Assembly: GCA_024516035.1 (NCBI GenBank) | Contig: CM044960.1 | Location: 19,042,183-19,106,182 of the forward strand | Direction of reading: 5' to 3' | Length of the DNA stretch: 64,000 bases | Origin: Bactericera cockerelli | Taxonomy: Eukaryota; Arthropoda; Insecta; Hemiptera; Triozidae | In this document: one piece after another, positions 1-11,764 of the stretch | Layout: each line of letters begins with the position of its first letter | Numbering within the stretch: the stretch's first letter is position 1 | Made by a program: the position numbers and the translations under genes | The notes under the pieces: generated by a model | Databases searched by the model: none | Told to the model about the DNA's origin: nothing | Seen by the model: only the letters and a program-made list of their open reading frames with translations

Positions 1-2468
1 ATGTTATCATAAAATAATTCGTACTTTTTTTCTTCATTTTTAATTATATTGCTACTGAAACGTTCCTTCAACATTGCCATAAGTTTCAAAATTATCCGTT
101 TTTTCGATTCTAATAGCGTGTTACTGCTTTGTTCATGCACTGAAGTTTTGATAATTTCTAACTGATTGGATTTTAATAAATTCTGATGCCTTTCATCAGG
201 AATATGCATAATTTTATCATAGCATATTTTTTTATCCTCATCCCATTCTTTCAATATCTCATGCATTTTCCTTTTAAATTGGTTTCTTTTCTTCATTTCT
301 TCCGTTTCATACACCTTAAATAGCTCCAAACTTCTTTTGTTGATATCTTCCATGTTATTATAAACTTTATGTAGGTAATTATTGTTTTCTTTTGTGAATG
401 GGAGAAAATTCCATGGTATTCGTGGGGGAACAATAATTTTTTCTTCTGATTCGGGTTTATTGAAAATTTTCTCTGGTTTTTTAGGTTTTTTCAAAATTTC
501 TTTTTCATTCAAATTTTCTGCTAGTTCACTAGGTTGTGTCTTTGTTGTTATTTTACTCAAATTTTTACTAGAAGTTAAAGCTTTATCATTTTTTCTGAAC
601 ATTTTTTGTGGTTTTTTAGACTGTGCCTGGAAAACAATTTTCCTCGTCATCATACTATCAAACCATATTTGCTTTTCTCCTCTTTCTTTCGCTAATAAGG
701 CCATGTCATTTTCTTGTCTCTCTTTATTTTTATCAAAATTTAAGGAATAAACAGGAAAGACGGTTATTCCTGATTCTTTTATAACATCTGTTTTACGAAA
801 TATGTTGTCTGTGGTATCATTTCGACCTGTTTTACTCCTGGTATTGGATGTTGCCCTATTTGACCGCTTTATCATCCGAACTATATCTTTAGAATCGATT
901 TGATGCTGACTGAGCTCTGATTCTAACCAGGTATCATCGCATTTAGTTGTAATGAAATCGACAGTTTTTTTCAAAAGCCTTCTGTCTTTATTTATTTCTT
1001 TTACAATATTTTGAAATTTATTTCTTGATCGTTCGACTTCTTTTTCACGTCTGAATGTTTCATCTTCAACTGACCACCTAGTGGCTTTTACATGTTTTGA
1101 ATCATGGGTACTTTTTATTGTTTTGTTTTCAATGGACCATTCAGATTCTTTTGTTTCTTTTGAAATATTTAGCTTTTCTAATTTGTCAATGGAAAATTTG
1201 AGGGCTACAATTAAAATTTCTTTTATTTCTCGAGTAATATCTGAATTTTGTTCAATGGACCATTCAACTTCTTCCCATATCAATTCTTTCACTTGGTAGA
1301 AAATATCTGATTCCAATCTTTCCTGTGACCATTCAAGAAGCTGTAATATCATTTTTTTAGCCTCTTGGTTTATCTCAAATGTTTCGTCAAGCGACAATTG
1401 GAGTAATCTTAATATCATTTGTAGAGCTTCGCGGGCTAAACTATCAAAGGTATCTTTTTTCTTTGACAGTGCAAGGTATTGAAATAATATTTTTTTAACT
1501 TCACGCGAAACATCTAAAGTCAAATCGAAGGTCCACTCGTAATGTTTGTATAACAGTTCTCTCATTTCGTGGGCAATGTCTGGTTTCTCATTATGAATGG
1601 ACTGTTCAATATTTTTCATAAATTGCTCTTTAAATTGAGGAGCACTGATTGTTATGTCTCTGAAGGACAGTTCAATGTAAGTGTATAACATTTCTTTAAT
1701 TTGACGAGTGATTGCTGCAAGCAATCTTTCTTCCACTGATAATAATGTATCACCTTCAATAGGTGGATCTGACATTCCTGTAATTTCACGAAGAATTTGT
1801 GATAGTTCACTTTCAGCTTCATTGTCTTCAGACTCTGGAATAATATATGAAGAAGTTAAGAATTCTGTCATGTCTCCCATCTTCACAAAATTCCTATTTA
1901 TTTTTAACTCGGACTTTCCTATTCTATTTAACTCTTTTTTGCGCAGCATTTTAATCTTCTTTAACTTTGGTCTGAAACTTTGAGCTGTTCTCCTACGAAT
2001 ATCTCTAAGGATAGCTTTCGAAAATTTAGAATTCTTCCATCCCTTTGGTTTCGGTTTCTTTTTTGGTTTTCCTTTGTTTTCTTTTTCTTTAATCATTTCT
2101 TGAATTTTCAGTACATATCGCTCTAAATACGTCAAACGTCTTTTGTAACGCGTCACTGCCCTTCTGAGAAGGAACATTCCATGAGGAGCCCTCTTCTTTA
2201 TCTTTCTCTTGAGCCTTGCCGTTCTTTTTGGTCTCTTGTACCAAACTATTGCTTTGCGGCGTCCAAAGCGCCTCCATGGATATATTATCCATTCTTTTTC
2301 CTTTTCTGTTTTTCGATTTTTGGCTGTGTTTGTTCCTATCCCGGTATCGGCAACGAGCTTCAATTTATACAATGATGGATCCCGTAGAAACCCATACAAG
2401 TCATTCGTTGATTGTGAGGGTTCCAATATATGACGTTTCCGAAACTTCAACATTTTTGTTTTATTCAT
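1..2468 (-). CDS. Unrecognised basic helical-repeat protein, 3'-truncated by window edge
   Basis: One open frame runs from an ATG at 2468-2466 to the window edge without a stop: 822 full codons plus two bases. An in-frame TAA at 2483-2481 lies just upstream and the context AAGAAAATG has A at -3, so this ATG is the likely start. Residues about 60-180 are strongly basic (RRFGRRKAIVWYKRPKR, KRKIKKRAPHG, KPKKKPKPKG). Residues about 253-448 form roughly nine degenerate repeats of 22-24 residues (starts near 253, 275, 298, 320, 344, 367, 389, 411, 435) with pattern h..E.K..L....EWS.....D; EWSIE recurs at about 402 and 443, and RWSVE at 464. The rest is Lys/Glu/Asn-rich and probably helical. I see no signal peptide, membrane segment or known domain. 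No stop in 2.4 kb of AT-rich DNA is very unlikely by chance. A structural or rapidly evolving lineage-specific protein is possible; function unknown. Confidence 0.85.
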   Translation of the reverse strand, partial: MNKTKMLKFRKRHILEPSQSTNDLYGFLRDPSLYKLKLVADTGIGTNTAKNRKTEKEKEWIIYPWRRFGRRKAIVWYKRPKRTARLKRKIKKRAPHGMFLLRRAVTRYKRRLTYLERYVLKIQEMIKEKENKGKPKKKPKPKGWKNSKFSKAILRDIRRRTAQSFRPKLKKIKMLRKKELNRIGKSELKINRNFVKMGDMTEFLTSSYIIPESEDNEAESELSQILREITGMSDPPIEGDTLLSVEERLLAAITRQIKEMLYTYIELSFRDITISAPQFKEQFMKNIEQSIHNEKPDIAHEMRELLYKHYEWTFDLTLDVSREVKKILFQYLALSKKKDTFDSLAREALQMILRLLQLSLDETFEINQEAKKMILQLLEWSQERLESDIFYQVKELIWEEVEWSIEQNSDITREIKEILIVALKFSIDKLEKLNISKETKESEWSIENKTIKSTHDSKHVKATRWSVEDETFRREKEVERSRNKFQNIVKEINKDRRLLKKTVDFITTKCDDTWLESELSQHQIDSKDIVRMIKRSNRATSNTRSKTGRNDTTDNIFRKTDVIKESGITVFPVYSLNFDKNKERQENDMALLAKERGEKQIWFDSMMTRKIVFQAQSKKPQKMFRKNDKALTSSKNLSKITTKTQPSELAENLNEKEILKKPKKPEKIFNKPESEEKIIVPPRIPWNFLPFTKENNNYLHKVYNNMEDINKRSLELFKVYETEEMKKRNQFKRKMHEILKEWDEDKKICYDKIMHIPDERHQNLLKSNQLEIIKTSVHEQSSNTLLESKKRIILKLMAMLKERFSSNIIKNEEKKYELFYDN

Positions 2469-2947
2469 TTTCTTAAACGTTTATGAATTTCTGAGTTTTT
2501 TTTATTACCTAAACTAATTTCATAGGACTATTTTTTCAAGAAATTATTACTTTGAACCTATTTATAATCTTGGGCTATTTTTTTTTTTTTTTTTTTTTTT
2601 CTCTCTCTTTCAAACCAGTCATAATATATGTAAATACCTGCGTATTGTTTATATGCTATTAAGAGTTTTTGTGCAGGAAAAAAATTGTATATAAATATAC
2701 AATAGAGCGAAACACTGCAAATGTTTAGCTAACATACCCATTATAAGTATTTCATTTTGACAACGCTAAAAGTGCTAAAACGTTAATAGGAGAGTAATTT
2801 AGGAGTAAATACAATATTTTCCATATTTTAGGATAAGGAAAGTAAAAAAACTTGTTTTGGCTCTTTTATCGACCACTTTTCACATCTTCAACCCTGTAAC
2901 TCGTGAACGGTAGGTGCTCCAATTTTCTGAAATTAACTTGTAATAAT
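2469..2947. other. Gene-free stretch upstream of the left-edge gene
   Basis: AT-rich sequence that should hold the 5' UTR and promoter of the minus-strand gene. A T-tract lies at about 2577-2600. I see no convincing TATA box, initiator or other gene. Confidence 0.4.
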
Positions 2948-3174
2948 TTAACACGTATGAGACGGGTCCTATTTTCTACAGTTTGTACGCTGGGACGGCT
3001 TCAAATTAGGGTATGTGTTCCAAATATGACAACAACAACAAAAAAATTGGGACGGGCGAGTACGAAAATATATTAATAATAGCATTATCTGTGCCCACCG
3101 GTGGGTCACCTTACAAGGGAAATTGAAAAAAAAAACGTGACCCACCGGTGGGTACGCCGTCTCATACGTGTTAA
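2948..3174. mobile_element. TTAA-flanked MITE (piggyBac-like)
   Basis: Perfect 18-bp inverted termini, TTAACACGTATGAGACGG at 2948-2965 and its reverse complement at 3157-3174, with TTAA at both outer edges as expected for piggyBac-type target duplication. About 227 bp with no coding capacity. The interior carries the palindrome ACCCACCGGTGGGT once exactly (about 3139) and once with one change (about 3095), so it can fold on itself. Confidence 0.75.
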
Positions 3175-3303
3175 CCTATACAACAAAGTGTCACTCGATA
3201 TACCTTCTCATTGCGAGCAATATTATGCTTCCTAAACTGGCACCATTTTAATACAGTTGAAGTAAAAAAAATTGTTGCTCTTTTAAACCGAATAACTGAT
3301 ATA

Positions 3304-3635
3304 GACGATTTTCGGGACTCCGTTGAGGCCGCTTGGATTTAGTAACATAGGTGGATTATTTTACGTGGTACCAGGGTCCAGGGTATTGGGTGTGGCCGCC
3401 TATTATATGTGGTACCAGGGTCCAGAGTATAGGGTGTGGCCTACTATTATACGTGGTACCGGGGTCCAGGGTATAGGGTGTGGCCTACTATTATACGTGG
3501 TACCGGGGTCCAGGGTATAGGGTGTGGCCTACTATTATACGTGGTACCGGGGTCCAGGGTATAGGGTGTGGCCGCCTATTATATGTGGTACCAGGGTCCA
3601 GGGTATTGGGTGTGGCCGCCTCCGTTGTGGCCGCC
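3304..3635. repeat. 44-bp minisatellite inside a repeat element
   Basis: Six copies of a 44-bp unit starting GTGGTACC at 3365, 3409, 3453, 3497, 3541 and 3585, each with the core GGTCCAGGGTATAGGGTGTG. The left flank (3304-3335, GACGATTTTCGGGACTCCGT then TGAGGCCGC) reappears at 29851-29885 beside a different minisatellite, so this is part of a dispersed element rather than a local slip. Confidence 0.85.
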
Positions 3636-3639
3636 TACT

Positions 3640-3942
3640 AATAGCGAGGCCAGGACTTAGTGGGGAATTCTCGTGATGCTGACTGTTCCTGGGGCCACCG
3701 GGGCTCGGTGAATTTAATGTGGGTGAGGTTAAATGAAGCTGGTTTGTGAGTGTCCAGCGAATTGAGGGTAATAAAGCCCTTTCTCGAATATGGGGTTCGG
3801 TGGAAGAGAAAGCCACAAGCTTTAACCTCGCCCCTTGGTTCACTACATATTCTATTGTGTTCTTTTTTTTCCATGTCCTATCTTGTTGAATGTATAATGT
3901 AGTTGACCAATAAAGTGTTAAATAATAATAATAATAAGGTAT
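3640..3942 (+). mobile_element. Degenerate SINE of the 5S-body family with ATA-rich tail
   Basis: The segment CTCGTGATGCTG ... GGTGAGGTTAAATGAAGCTG ... GTGTCCAGCGAATTGAGGGT matches the body of the better-preserved 5S-headed SINEs in this window. It ends in an AATAAAGTG-like tail and (AAT)n. Diverged; the head is not recognisable. Confidence 0.55.
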
Positions 3943-4196
3943 ATGTTGAAGAGACCTAAGGAAGACGCCCACATTTGCAAATCTTCCACATCTCTGTCGG
4001 CGCAATTCCTCTAAAAATTAAATTATAATGCTTGAAAGTTTTCCTTGCGGAAGAAATTTATTACCCTAATCATTTTAATTGCAATCTTATGTTAAAAAAT
4101 AAAATAAACTGAGGAGACATTCCTTTTTTTATAAAGGAAATTAAGCCAAAGTTTTCAGTTTCCTTCTCCCTGTCCTTCTATCTACAATAATAAAAT

Positions 4197-4249
<53 letters not shown>

Positions 4250-5447
4250 ACTCGTTCTCTCCTTTCCTTCTCTCTATCTATCTCTCCTTTAATGTATTGC
4301 TCTCGCTCTCATTCGCTCTATACTCTCTCTCCCCTTTATTGCTTGGTTAATTTTCCATCTTCAGCTGATGTAGTTTTCCAATTCATCCGGATCAGTCTAG
4401 TCTTCAAGTTCTGTCATCAAGTTGTATCTTCTCCAGTATAGCTTCTGTTGTATACCAGTGATATATCTCCTCCGTGCTCCCCACTAGTGACTTAGGGCCA
4501 AAATATGGAATACATTTAGAACTAGGCTAGTGCGTAGCGACAGCAATACCCTAGACCTAGGGTACCCTATGATTTGGGGAAAGTTTGATTTAAGCGGAAA
4601 GGGAAGAATCCAATCCCTATCGTTGTAATTTTGTTTTATAATTTGGTCCTTAGTGAGCGTTATGTACTCGACATTTAGTTATTATGTATACAAGAGGTGC
4701 TCTCTTTTTTGGTTATAGCTATTTTGGTTTTATTTATCTCTTTTTACACGTACTGCTAGCTACGACCAACATTAAAAATATATAAATATCAAAGTTTAAA
4801 TTTTAACAAAATTTCAAAACTTTTTGTTGCATCGAAAACTTTTTCTATGTAGGTAATTTGAATTTATATTCTCTAAAAATAAAATATTAAACTGGTATGA
4901 ACACCTCACGACTTTCCCTATCACTCCAAAAAAAGTTAAATTTTGTCACTTTTAACTATAACTATATTTTTACGACTTTTTTTATCCATATAAATATTTT
5001 AGAAACAAGATAAATGTATCAGTGCCATGTTCAGCAAATATTTACAATGGTGATTATGAGTAATTATCGTAACATTACGATTGTGATTAACTTAAATTGA
5101 ATAACTTAATGTATAATCAGTATACCTTATTGTTGCATGCATAGCACCTCACCGCAGTATCGTCATTCTTGCAACTCGGGATTCTGATGCTTCTTATCTT
5201 ATCACATTGATAACGCAATGCCCCGCCCATCTTGGACACAGAAATGAAATGGGAATTGAAAGCAGAGCTGATGGCTTATTTATTTTCTATTGGTGAATCA
5301 ACCATTTAATATTTACTAAAAATAGAAGCTAAAGAGAAATAACCGCAGACATTTTGAGTACCTACCTACATAAATAGGTTTCAAATAAGCTAAAATAGGA
5401 ATTTCTTGAAAGTTATATCTACTCTTCTAAGGACAGTCTAAGGCCCA
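3943..5447. other. Gene-free stretch with CT microsatellite
   Basis: A (CT)n run of about 43 bp at 4199-4241 begins a pyrimidine-rich tract reaching about 4340. The remainder is AT-rich and I see no exon or element in it. Confidence 0.5.
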
Positions 5448-5601
5448 AATTATGAAACAGGATTAGATTAACTAATCCTATTCTATCCTTTGGTGGCAAT
5501 TTCAACAAATCACATCAGCGAATTTATATCATCAGATGTTATGGGCTTGGATTAACAAATCCTATACATATATCTAATCCTGTTTCATAATTCGGCCCTA
5601 G
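5448..5601. mobile_element. MITE, about 154 bp
   Basis: Inverted termini of about 30 bp: CTAAGGCCCAAATTATGAAA at the left and the reverse complement of CTAGGGCCGAATTATGAAAC at the right, continuing into CAGGATTAGAT on both sides. Non-coding. Superfamily not determined; a 3-bp CTA duplication is possible. Confidence 0.7.
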
Positions 5602-6581
5602 AACTCCAGAAGAAAACGTTTGAGATCCAATTACCTATTATCATTATGTTTTTCTTTTCTAAACGGCAGAGTCAAAAATAAACTTTACATGTGACATATG
5701 GTAAGGGCACGTTGCCACGTTTGGAAAAATTGTAAAATTCAAGTGATTAGGTAATCCGCAACGCAAAAATGCAACAAATTTTATTAAATGTATGAAACAT
5801 TAGCGTTCTAATCAACATTAACTCCTGATTTAGATTTCTCTACCTTAACAACTTTGTATAAATATATCATAAATTCATAAATTCACATTGTTTTTTGATA
5901 TTCTAAAAACTTGAAAACCTTTTACAAATTTACAATCCTACTTTTGCTTTCCATCCATTATACTTTTATAATAATTTTACAGAATGCCAAACACTTGAAA
6001 CACTCACCTTTCTCATGATGAAATTTAATTAGGAACGTGTCCTTCTATCCTGACGGATCCCTATGGGGACACTGACGCTTCTGCATTCTGCCCAAGATAG
6101 CAACTTGTGCTTCTACAAAGGAGTCACGTAGGGGCTAAATGTCACGAAGACACTAGGGGTACTGGCAGGGCGCACCGCAGCCCAATTTGAAAACCCTACC
6201 AACACAAGACTTGCATAATAAATTTCGAAGGCCCTTGCTAGTGTTAACCCTTTCATGGTAGATTTAACCCTTTAAGTAGAGGACAAAAGTACAATCTATT
6301 TTTCTTCTCAATCTAGTTCAATTAAGAAAGAAAAAATAATAGGTACCTACTAGTTTTAATAGTTATTTTTACTAAACTCAATAGAATTATGTATGTATGT
6401 TATAGCTTGAAAAAAAAACATAGGTATATCATGTATTGACGTTGTTTGTTTATTTGGTTTCAACCTAAAGATACATAATCAGTAATCACATTAGACTCAT
6501 TCAGCCTCAGAGTAGCCGGAATAGAATAATAAATTAGTTAAGCACATTTTCAATATTGTAAATTGTAAGCGAATGACTAAT
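5602..6581. other. Gene-free stretch, nothing recognised
   Basis: AT-rich non-coding sequence with no recognisable gene or repeat. Confidence 0.4.
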
Positions 6582-6838
6582 GGTTGATTTTTAACGTCTC
6601 TTTCAACTGCATGGTCATATCACGACGGGGGTTTTACCCTCTGTTCGCTGGAAACTTACTAACCCGCAGCTACTCAAATTAACCTCACCTAGCCTGAGTG
6701 GGACCGGGAATAGCCAGTATCACGAATCTTCGAATGTGAATGGTCACCCATCCAAGCCGTAACCTTGCTGGACGTTGCGTAACTTCAGTGACAGAAAGAG
6801 CACTGGTGGTGTATTCAACGTGTCACCGACGCTGACTA
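6582..6838 (-). mobile_element. 5S rRNA-headed SINE, near full length
   Basis: Read on the minus strand this begins with a 5S rRNA-like head: ACGTTGAATACACC, then a diverged A-box (GAAGTTACGCAACGTCCAG) and the C-box region GGCTTGGATGGGTGACC. The shared body follows (CGTGATACTGGC ... CCCACTCAGGCTAGGTGAGG ... GGTAAAACCCCCGTCGTGAT), ending GTTGAAAGAGACGTTAAA. The 5S internal promoter elements identify it as a Pol III-type SINE3 retroposon and not a 5S gene, since only the 5' part is rRNA-like. Confidence 0.88.
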
Positions 6839-7617
6839 CTAATGTTTGTCCTTTCCAATGTCCATGCTCAACCGTTCCTCTATCAGACATTTTACTCATA
6901 CTTGGACTCATGATACGTGTATCCCCAGCCCACTTGATGAGAGATTATTAATTAATCTCCTTCTTTCTTTCTAAATTAATTTCCTTTCTAAACAGCTAAA
7001 CACACAATCATGAAGCTTGAACAAAATTTTTAGATAAATAATATATTTTAGAAATTATATTATTTATTTGACTCTTGTTGTAGGAATATTTGCTTTTTTT
7101 GTAAAGAAGCATAAAATAACCATCAGAAAATGAAGAATTTTTTTTTCAAATATCCTGAAACCCTTCGCTGTAGTCAGCATATGAATAATGTGTAGGTTTT
7201 AGTATTGATCCATAGAGTATGGAAACGTCAGCCTGCTGATGGGACGAACAGGAATTATCTTTGACTGGAAAAAATTCTACATCTCAATTTGAAAAAAAAT
7301 GTCAAATAAGACAAAATAATTTCAAATTGGAAAAAAAAGTCCGGGGAATAAAAATTTAACCCATTCGTTCAACACGTCGACCTTTCTGGAATCTCCGACT
7401 GCTTGAATTTGAGGGTCTGAAATCACCTAGGTCAATGTGTATGAGTGTGAAGAAGTGTCAATTTTTTTCCACCTAGGTATGAGTGTGAAGAAGTGTCAAT
7501 ATGATACATATCAGTTTGTTTCTATTTTAGATAGGCCTTAACAATATATTTTACTAAAATAATGAATAATATGAGTACCCCACAGCCCCACACCTCTTAA
7601 TATATTTATTTTTTACC

Positions 7618-7815
7618 TTAACATCTATAGGTCATTCGGGATGGGATTTTACCTTCCATGCGTTGGAAAATTAGAAACCACTAACACACAATAACCTCGC
7701 CCAAGCTTGGTAGGGCCGGGAATAGCACGAGAATAAATTCAACTGAATGATCACCCATCCAAGTTAACTTCAGTGACGGAACGAGAACTGCTGGTGTATA
7801 TTCAATGTAGCTTGT
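7618..7815 (-). mobile_element. 5S rRNA-headed SINE, diverged
   Basis: Same layout as the copy at 6582-6838 on the same strand: body with CCAAGCTTGGTAGGGCC and a head containing GATCACCCATCC and AACTTCAGTGACGG in plus orientation. More diverged and partly deleted. Confidence 0.75.
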
Positions 7816-10800
7816 GATCATCTTTAAATAAGTAAATAAAATAAGGTACATACTTTATTGTGAATATCCAGTAAGTTTTAGTAAATTATGACATGTGGAC
7901 GAAATCTGATGTCTGAAAATCAAATCATGCGGTTTTGAAATATTCTGATTATTCTGGTTAGTTTTTGGTTACGGGCTTTTTTTATGAAGATTTGACCAAG
8001 ATAGAATTGTGATAATATTTTTTCATTAATATTTATTAACGGGCGAGTCCAATGTACAATTAAACAAGATTACATATCAAAAAGACTACACAAAAGGAGA
8101 GAGAAGAAAACCCCTTTCTCTAAAATTTGAAAGGAAATCATCATGGTATCGTGAGTTACAAATACTTTTAAACAATGATTTTTTTTTTTTTTTTTTTAGT
8201 AAAGAATTTCATTTAATTACATCGTAGCTCCTGCTTTTACGGGACGAAACATTTACTCCCTACAAGAGACATTATTTAGTTTATCATTTTCTTAAAATTA
8301 AAAAATGGTTGAGTATTGAAAATAGAGGCCTCAATTCAATTGAGGCTACAGAAAATACCTCATTTTCCTTTTTTTAGAACAGATAAACAAGGCTATTGAA
8401 AATACATTAGGTACCATTTTTGTACTAACTTTGAGTCAATAATTTAGACGGAGTTGGCTTGAAGATGGAAATGAATGTAATTTTTAATAAATTATAATTT
8501 CCAATTTAAAAAAAAAAGGAACGTCTGAAAAAAAAAAAATTACTCACAGTCATGTATTGGTCTAAAAGGTTATATAATTTGAACTACTTTTCATGTGAAT
8601 GCTATCGCCATCAATATACCATACCTAAGCGAGCATTAATTGCAAATGTAAAATAAACAAGATTTTTAACAAAGTCTTTAGTAAATTAGATTTTAAAACG
8701 AATTCCACCCTCGGAATTTTTGAAAAATAAAGTGAGCATGAAGGAGGAACAGTTTGAGCGAGGGTTAACTTGTGTAATTAGTCAGATAAATGTAGAGAGC
8801 GCGGAGGGTGAGGGCCACTGTAATTTGCTTGTAAATAAATGCATGTAGGTATGCTTTCCCTTGTAATGTAAATACATAAGAGTAATCCCAGTCTCTCATG
8901 TACAAAGCTGACGGTCTCGAGGGAGTTCCAGAACAACAACAGACACAAGGATATCGGGTGGAGTGTCGGTCTAATGCTGATCTGAGCTTTCGAAATATAC
9001 AATATCAATTTAGTGCCGACATTTTTTATACATACTTGTTACCAGTGTTACCTATAGAATGTCTGCAATCAGTCAAATTTTTCGAGATGGTGTTTAAAAT
9101 TAAATAACTCTTCCAACCTCAGAAAAAATAGAAGAAATCTTTTATTTGTAAAAAGAAAGAAGAAAAAAAAAAAAAAACTTAGAATAGTATTTAATATTTT
9201 TACAATATTTTTTTAATGTTCATATAATAACAATCACTGAGTGCATATGCTTGATGTAAGATATAACCTATACATAATATTAAGTCCTCAGACTCAAGAA
9301 GTCGTCTACTGGAACATCCCCATTTTAGATAGTAGCCCCTGCGGATCGAAGTTACTGAACCACATTAATGAAGCTTTCAGCACATGTTAATTGTCCATCC
9401 ATTTCTATTATTACATTATAATTTTATTTAAATATTCTAGTAATGAAATTTATTGCTACAATTTGTGAGTTCCAAACTCATGAATTAGTGAATCTGGAGC
9501 CTCCACCAATTCCAATGAACCTCCACCACTGACCATGAAGCTCCCACTCAGTGTCCATCATTTCTTTTATCTTTCTCGTACACTTCCATTTCTCCATCCC
9601 CATTGCGATATTTTTCATTGATGTTTCTCTTTCGGAAAATTATTGTAAAGAAATTTGACGTTCTAACTCAAGCAGAAGCAGTAAAATAGGATTGAAATTT
9701 CTGAAAGCAGGCAGACAGGCAGGCAAAAAAAAACAACACATAAATAAAATTGATAGGTATTCTCTGATAAGAGCATTTCCAACAATGCCGTCTCTCACAT
9801 TCATTCCAACAAGAGATCATGCTTCTAACTGAGCTTTTCAGATGATCAACGAAACTTTAGGAAGTTTATTAAGAATTTGTGTTGGTGAGGATAATAGGTG
9901 ATCCTTTTTCCAATTCCGAATCAGTTCTTAGAACAGAACGAGTTGGTACTGAAGGCTAAACGAACTATTATAGTAAATTATGAAACTCATAATTTCATTT
10001 GAGGTTTTAATTTTAATATTTTTTTTAGTAGAGGCACCAAAAACTCAAGATATATAGGTATTATACGTAGAATCACATCAGATCTAAAAAAATAAATACT
10101 CAGTAAAAAATTCTCAACATTTTTTTATACAAACCAAACAAAACCAATCCCAGAAAATTTAATTTTTATATTTTATGAAAAAAAAAATCTTTTAAATTTG
10201 CCGGAAAAATGCTAAGCTTTCACAAGAGAACCCCTCCCACTCTGCGTAATCTCTCAGATAGAATCCAAACCAAGGGTGTGATGCTTTTTACATATTTATT
10301 TTTCACAAGTTGCTCTTTGTTATCATGGTGTGTATTAAACAAATAATAACATTGCTAGTGGAGTGTTTTGATTGAAATTTTGATTTTATTTTTCACGGAG
10401 AAAATCGTCTGAAAAAAAATTGGTTGTTCGTTTTAGTATTAAAGGGTGTCTAACTAATATCCCCAAACGTGAAATGAGCAACATTTCGGTTGATACCATT
10501 TAGCAGTTCACTAAATACACATTCTTCAAATCATAAATAAGTACCTACCTACATAAATACAATATGTGTACTGTATAGGTATATTCAGGTATGCCTCATA
10601 AATTATGATAGATACAGAGAACTTATTATTACTTGTGTGGAAAATAATTATATGGGGAAATCGTTTTCTTTGAAGAACTGGCATAATATAGGTGTAATTT
10701 GGGAAATGTAAACTATTAGATTGAGGCAGAGAAAGAGAGTGGTGAGAGGGAAATAATAGTAAGTAGCAGTAAGATTGGGGAGAGAGAGAAGGGAGATGAA

Positions 10801-11284
10801 TGAAGAGTGAGATAGAGAGAAGAAAGGAGGAGGAAGAGTTGGTTACCTAGGGAAGGAGAGTGTGGAATTGTGGATGTTGTTTTTCGGATTCATATATCTT
10901 TTATATTTATTCAGGAGGATACGAGGAAGGAAACATTGTAAACTCATGACGACACGACAACCTTTAAATTAAAATTATGTTCTTGTGAAACCGGCGTAGA
11001 GGTGAGAGAGAGAGGAAATGAGCCAGTGATGTGAGGCTTAAGAGATTAGAGCGTCTCCGGTATACACGGACGCTGCTATTCCTCTCTCTCTCTCTCTCTC
11101 TCTCCTCATACATAAATATAATTATTATTACAGAAGGAAACAATATTGCCAGAAAAGAGGAGTCAACAGGGAAAGAAAGAGAGGGAGAGAAAATGAAATA
11201 TGGAGATTTATTATTATTAGTCATTATACTTTAGTATTATTATTATTATTATCATTAGAGTTCAGAGCAGAATGGAAACAACGC
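7816..11284. other. Gene-free stretch with purine-rich and CT tracts
   Basis: No exon or intact element seen. T-tract at about 8178-8199, A-tract near 9162-9177, purine-rich tract at about 10725-10860, and CT microsatellite at about 11083-11104 facing GA-rich sequence. Confidence 0.4.
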
Positions 11285-11512
11285 ACAAAGGATTGTTAGT
11301 CTCTGACCACCAGCCTCGGAAAAGAGCAGTATTGCTTCGGATGGATCGGATGATCTGATTTAAAAACGTACTAAACTCTTCAATGGGATACATATGAGAA
11401 TCGTACCCAATACTTGTCTATATTGTCAATTTTATATTAAATTTTTACCATTATTTGTTATATGTTCTTCTAATAAAGAGTTTCTAAATAAATAAAAATA
11501 AATAAATAAAAA
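11285..11512 (+). repeat. Possible retroposon 3' end with A-rich tail
   Basis: Ends in CTAATAAAGAGTTTCT followed by repeated AAATAAAT, which resembles a retroposon tail just before a 5S-type SINE. No head or coding part recognised; tentative. Confidence 0.3.
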
Positions 11513-11517
11513 TCCTT

Positions 11518-11682
11518 TGAGATGGGTGACTATTCAATTTCTAACCCTCGTGATGCTGGCTTCCCCCCACTCAGGCTCGGTGAGGTCTATTTTGTAGCTG
11601 GTTTGTAAGTTTTCAGCTAATGAAGGGTAAAACCTCCGTCGCAATATGGCCATACAGTTGAAACCGATGTTAAACCCAACAG
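11518..11682 (+). mobile_element. 5S-body SINE, 5' truncated
   Basis: Starts inside the 5S C-box (GATGGGTGAC) and continues through the body (CGTGATGCTGGC, CACTCAGGCTCGGTGAGG, GGTAAAACCTCCGTCGC) to CAGTTGAAACCGATGTTAAA. Confidence 0.75.
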
Positions 11683-11764
11683 CAAATAAAATAATTCTGA
11701 ATGAATCCGAATTATTTCATTTAATTAACAATATGAGCCAAACAGTCACCACATATAGGAAAAG

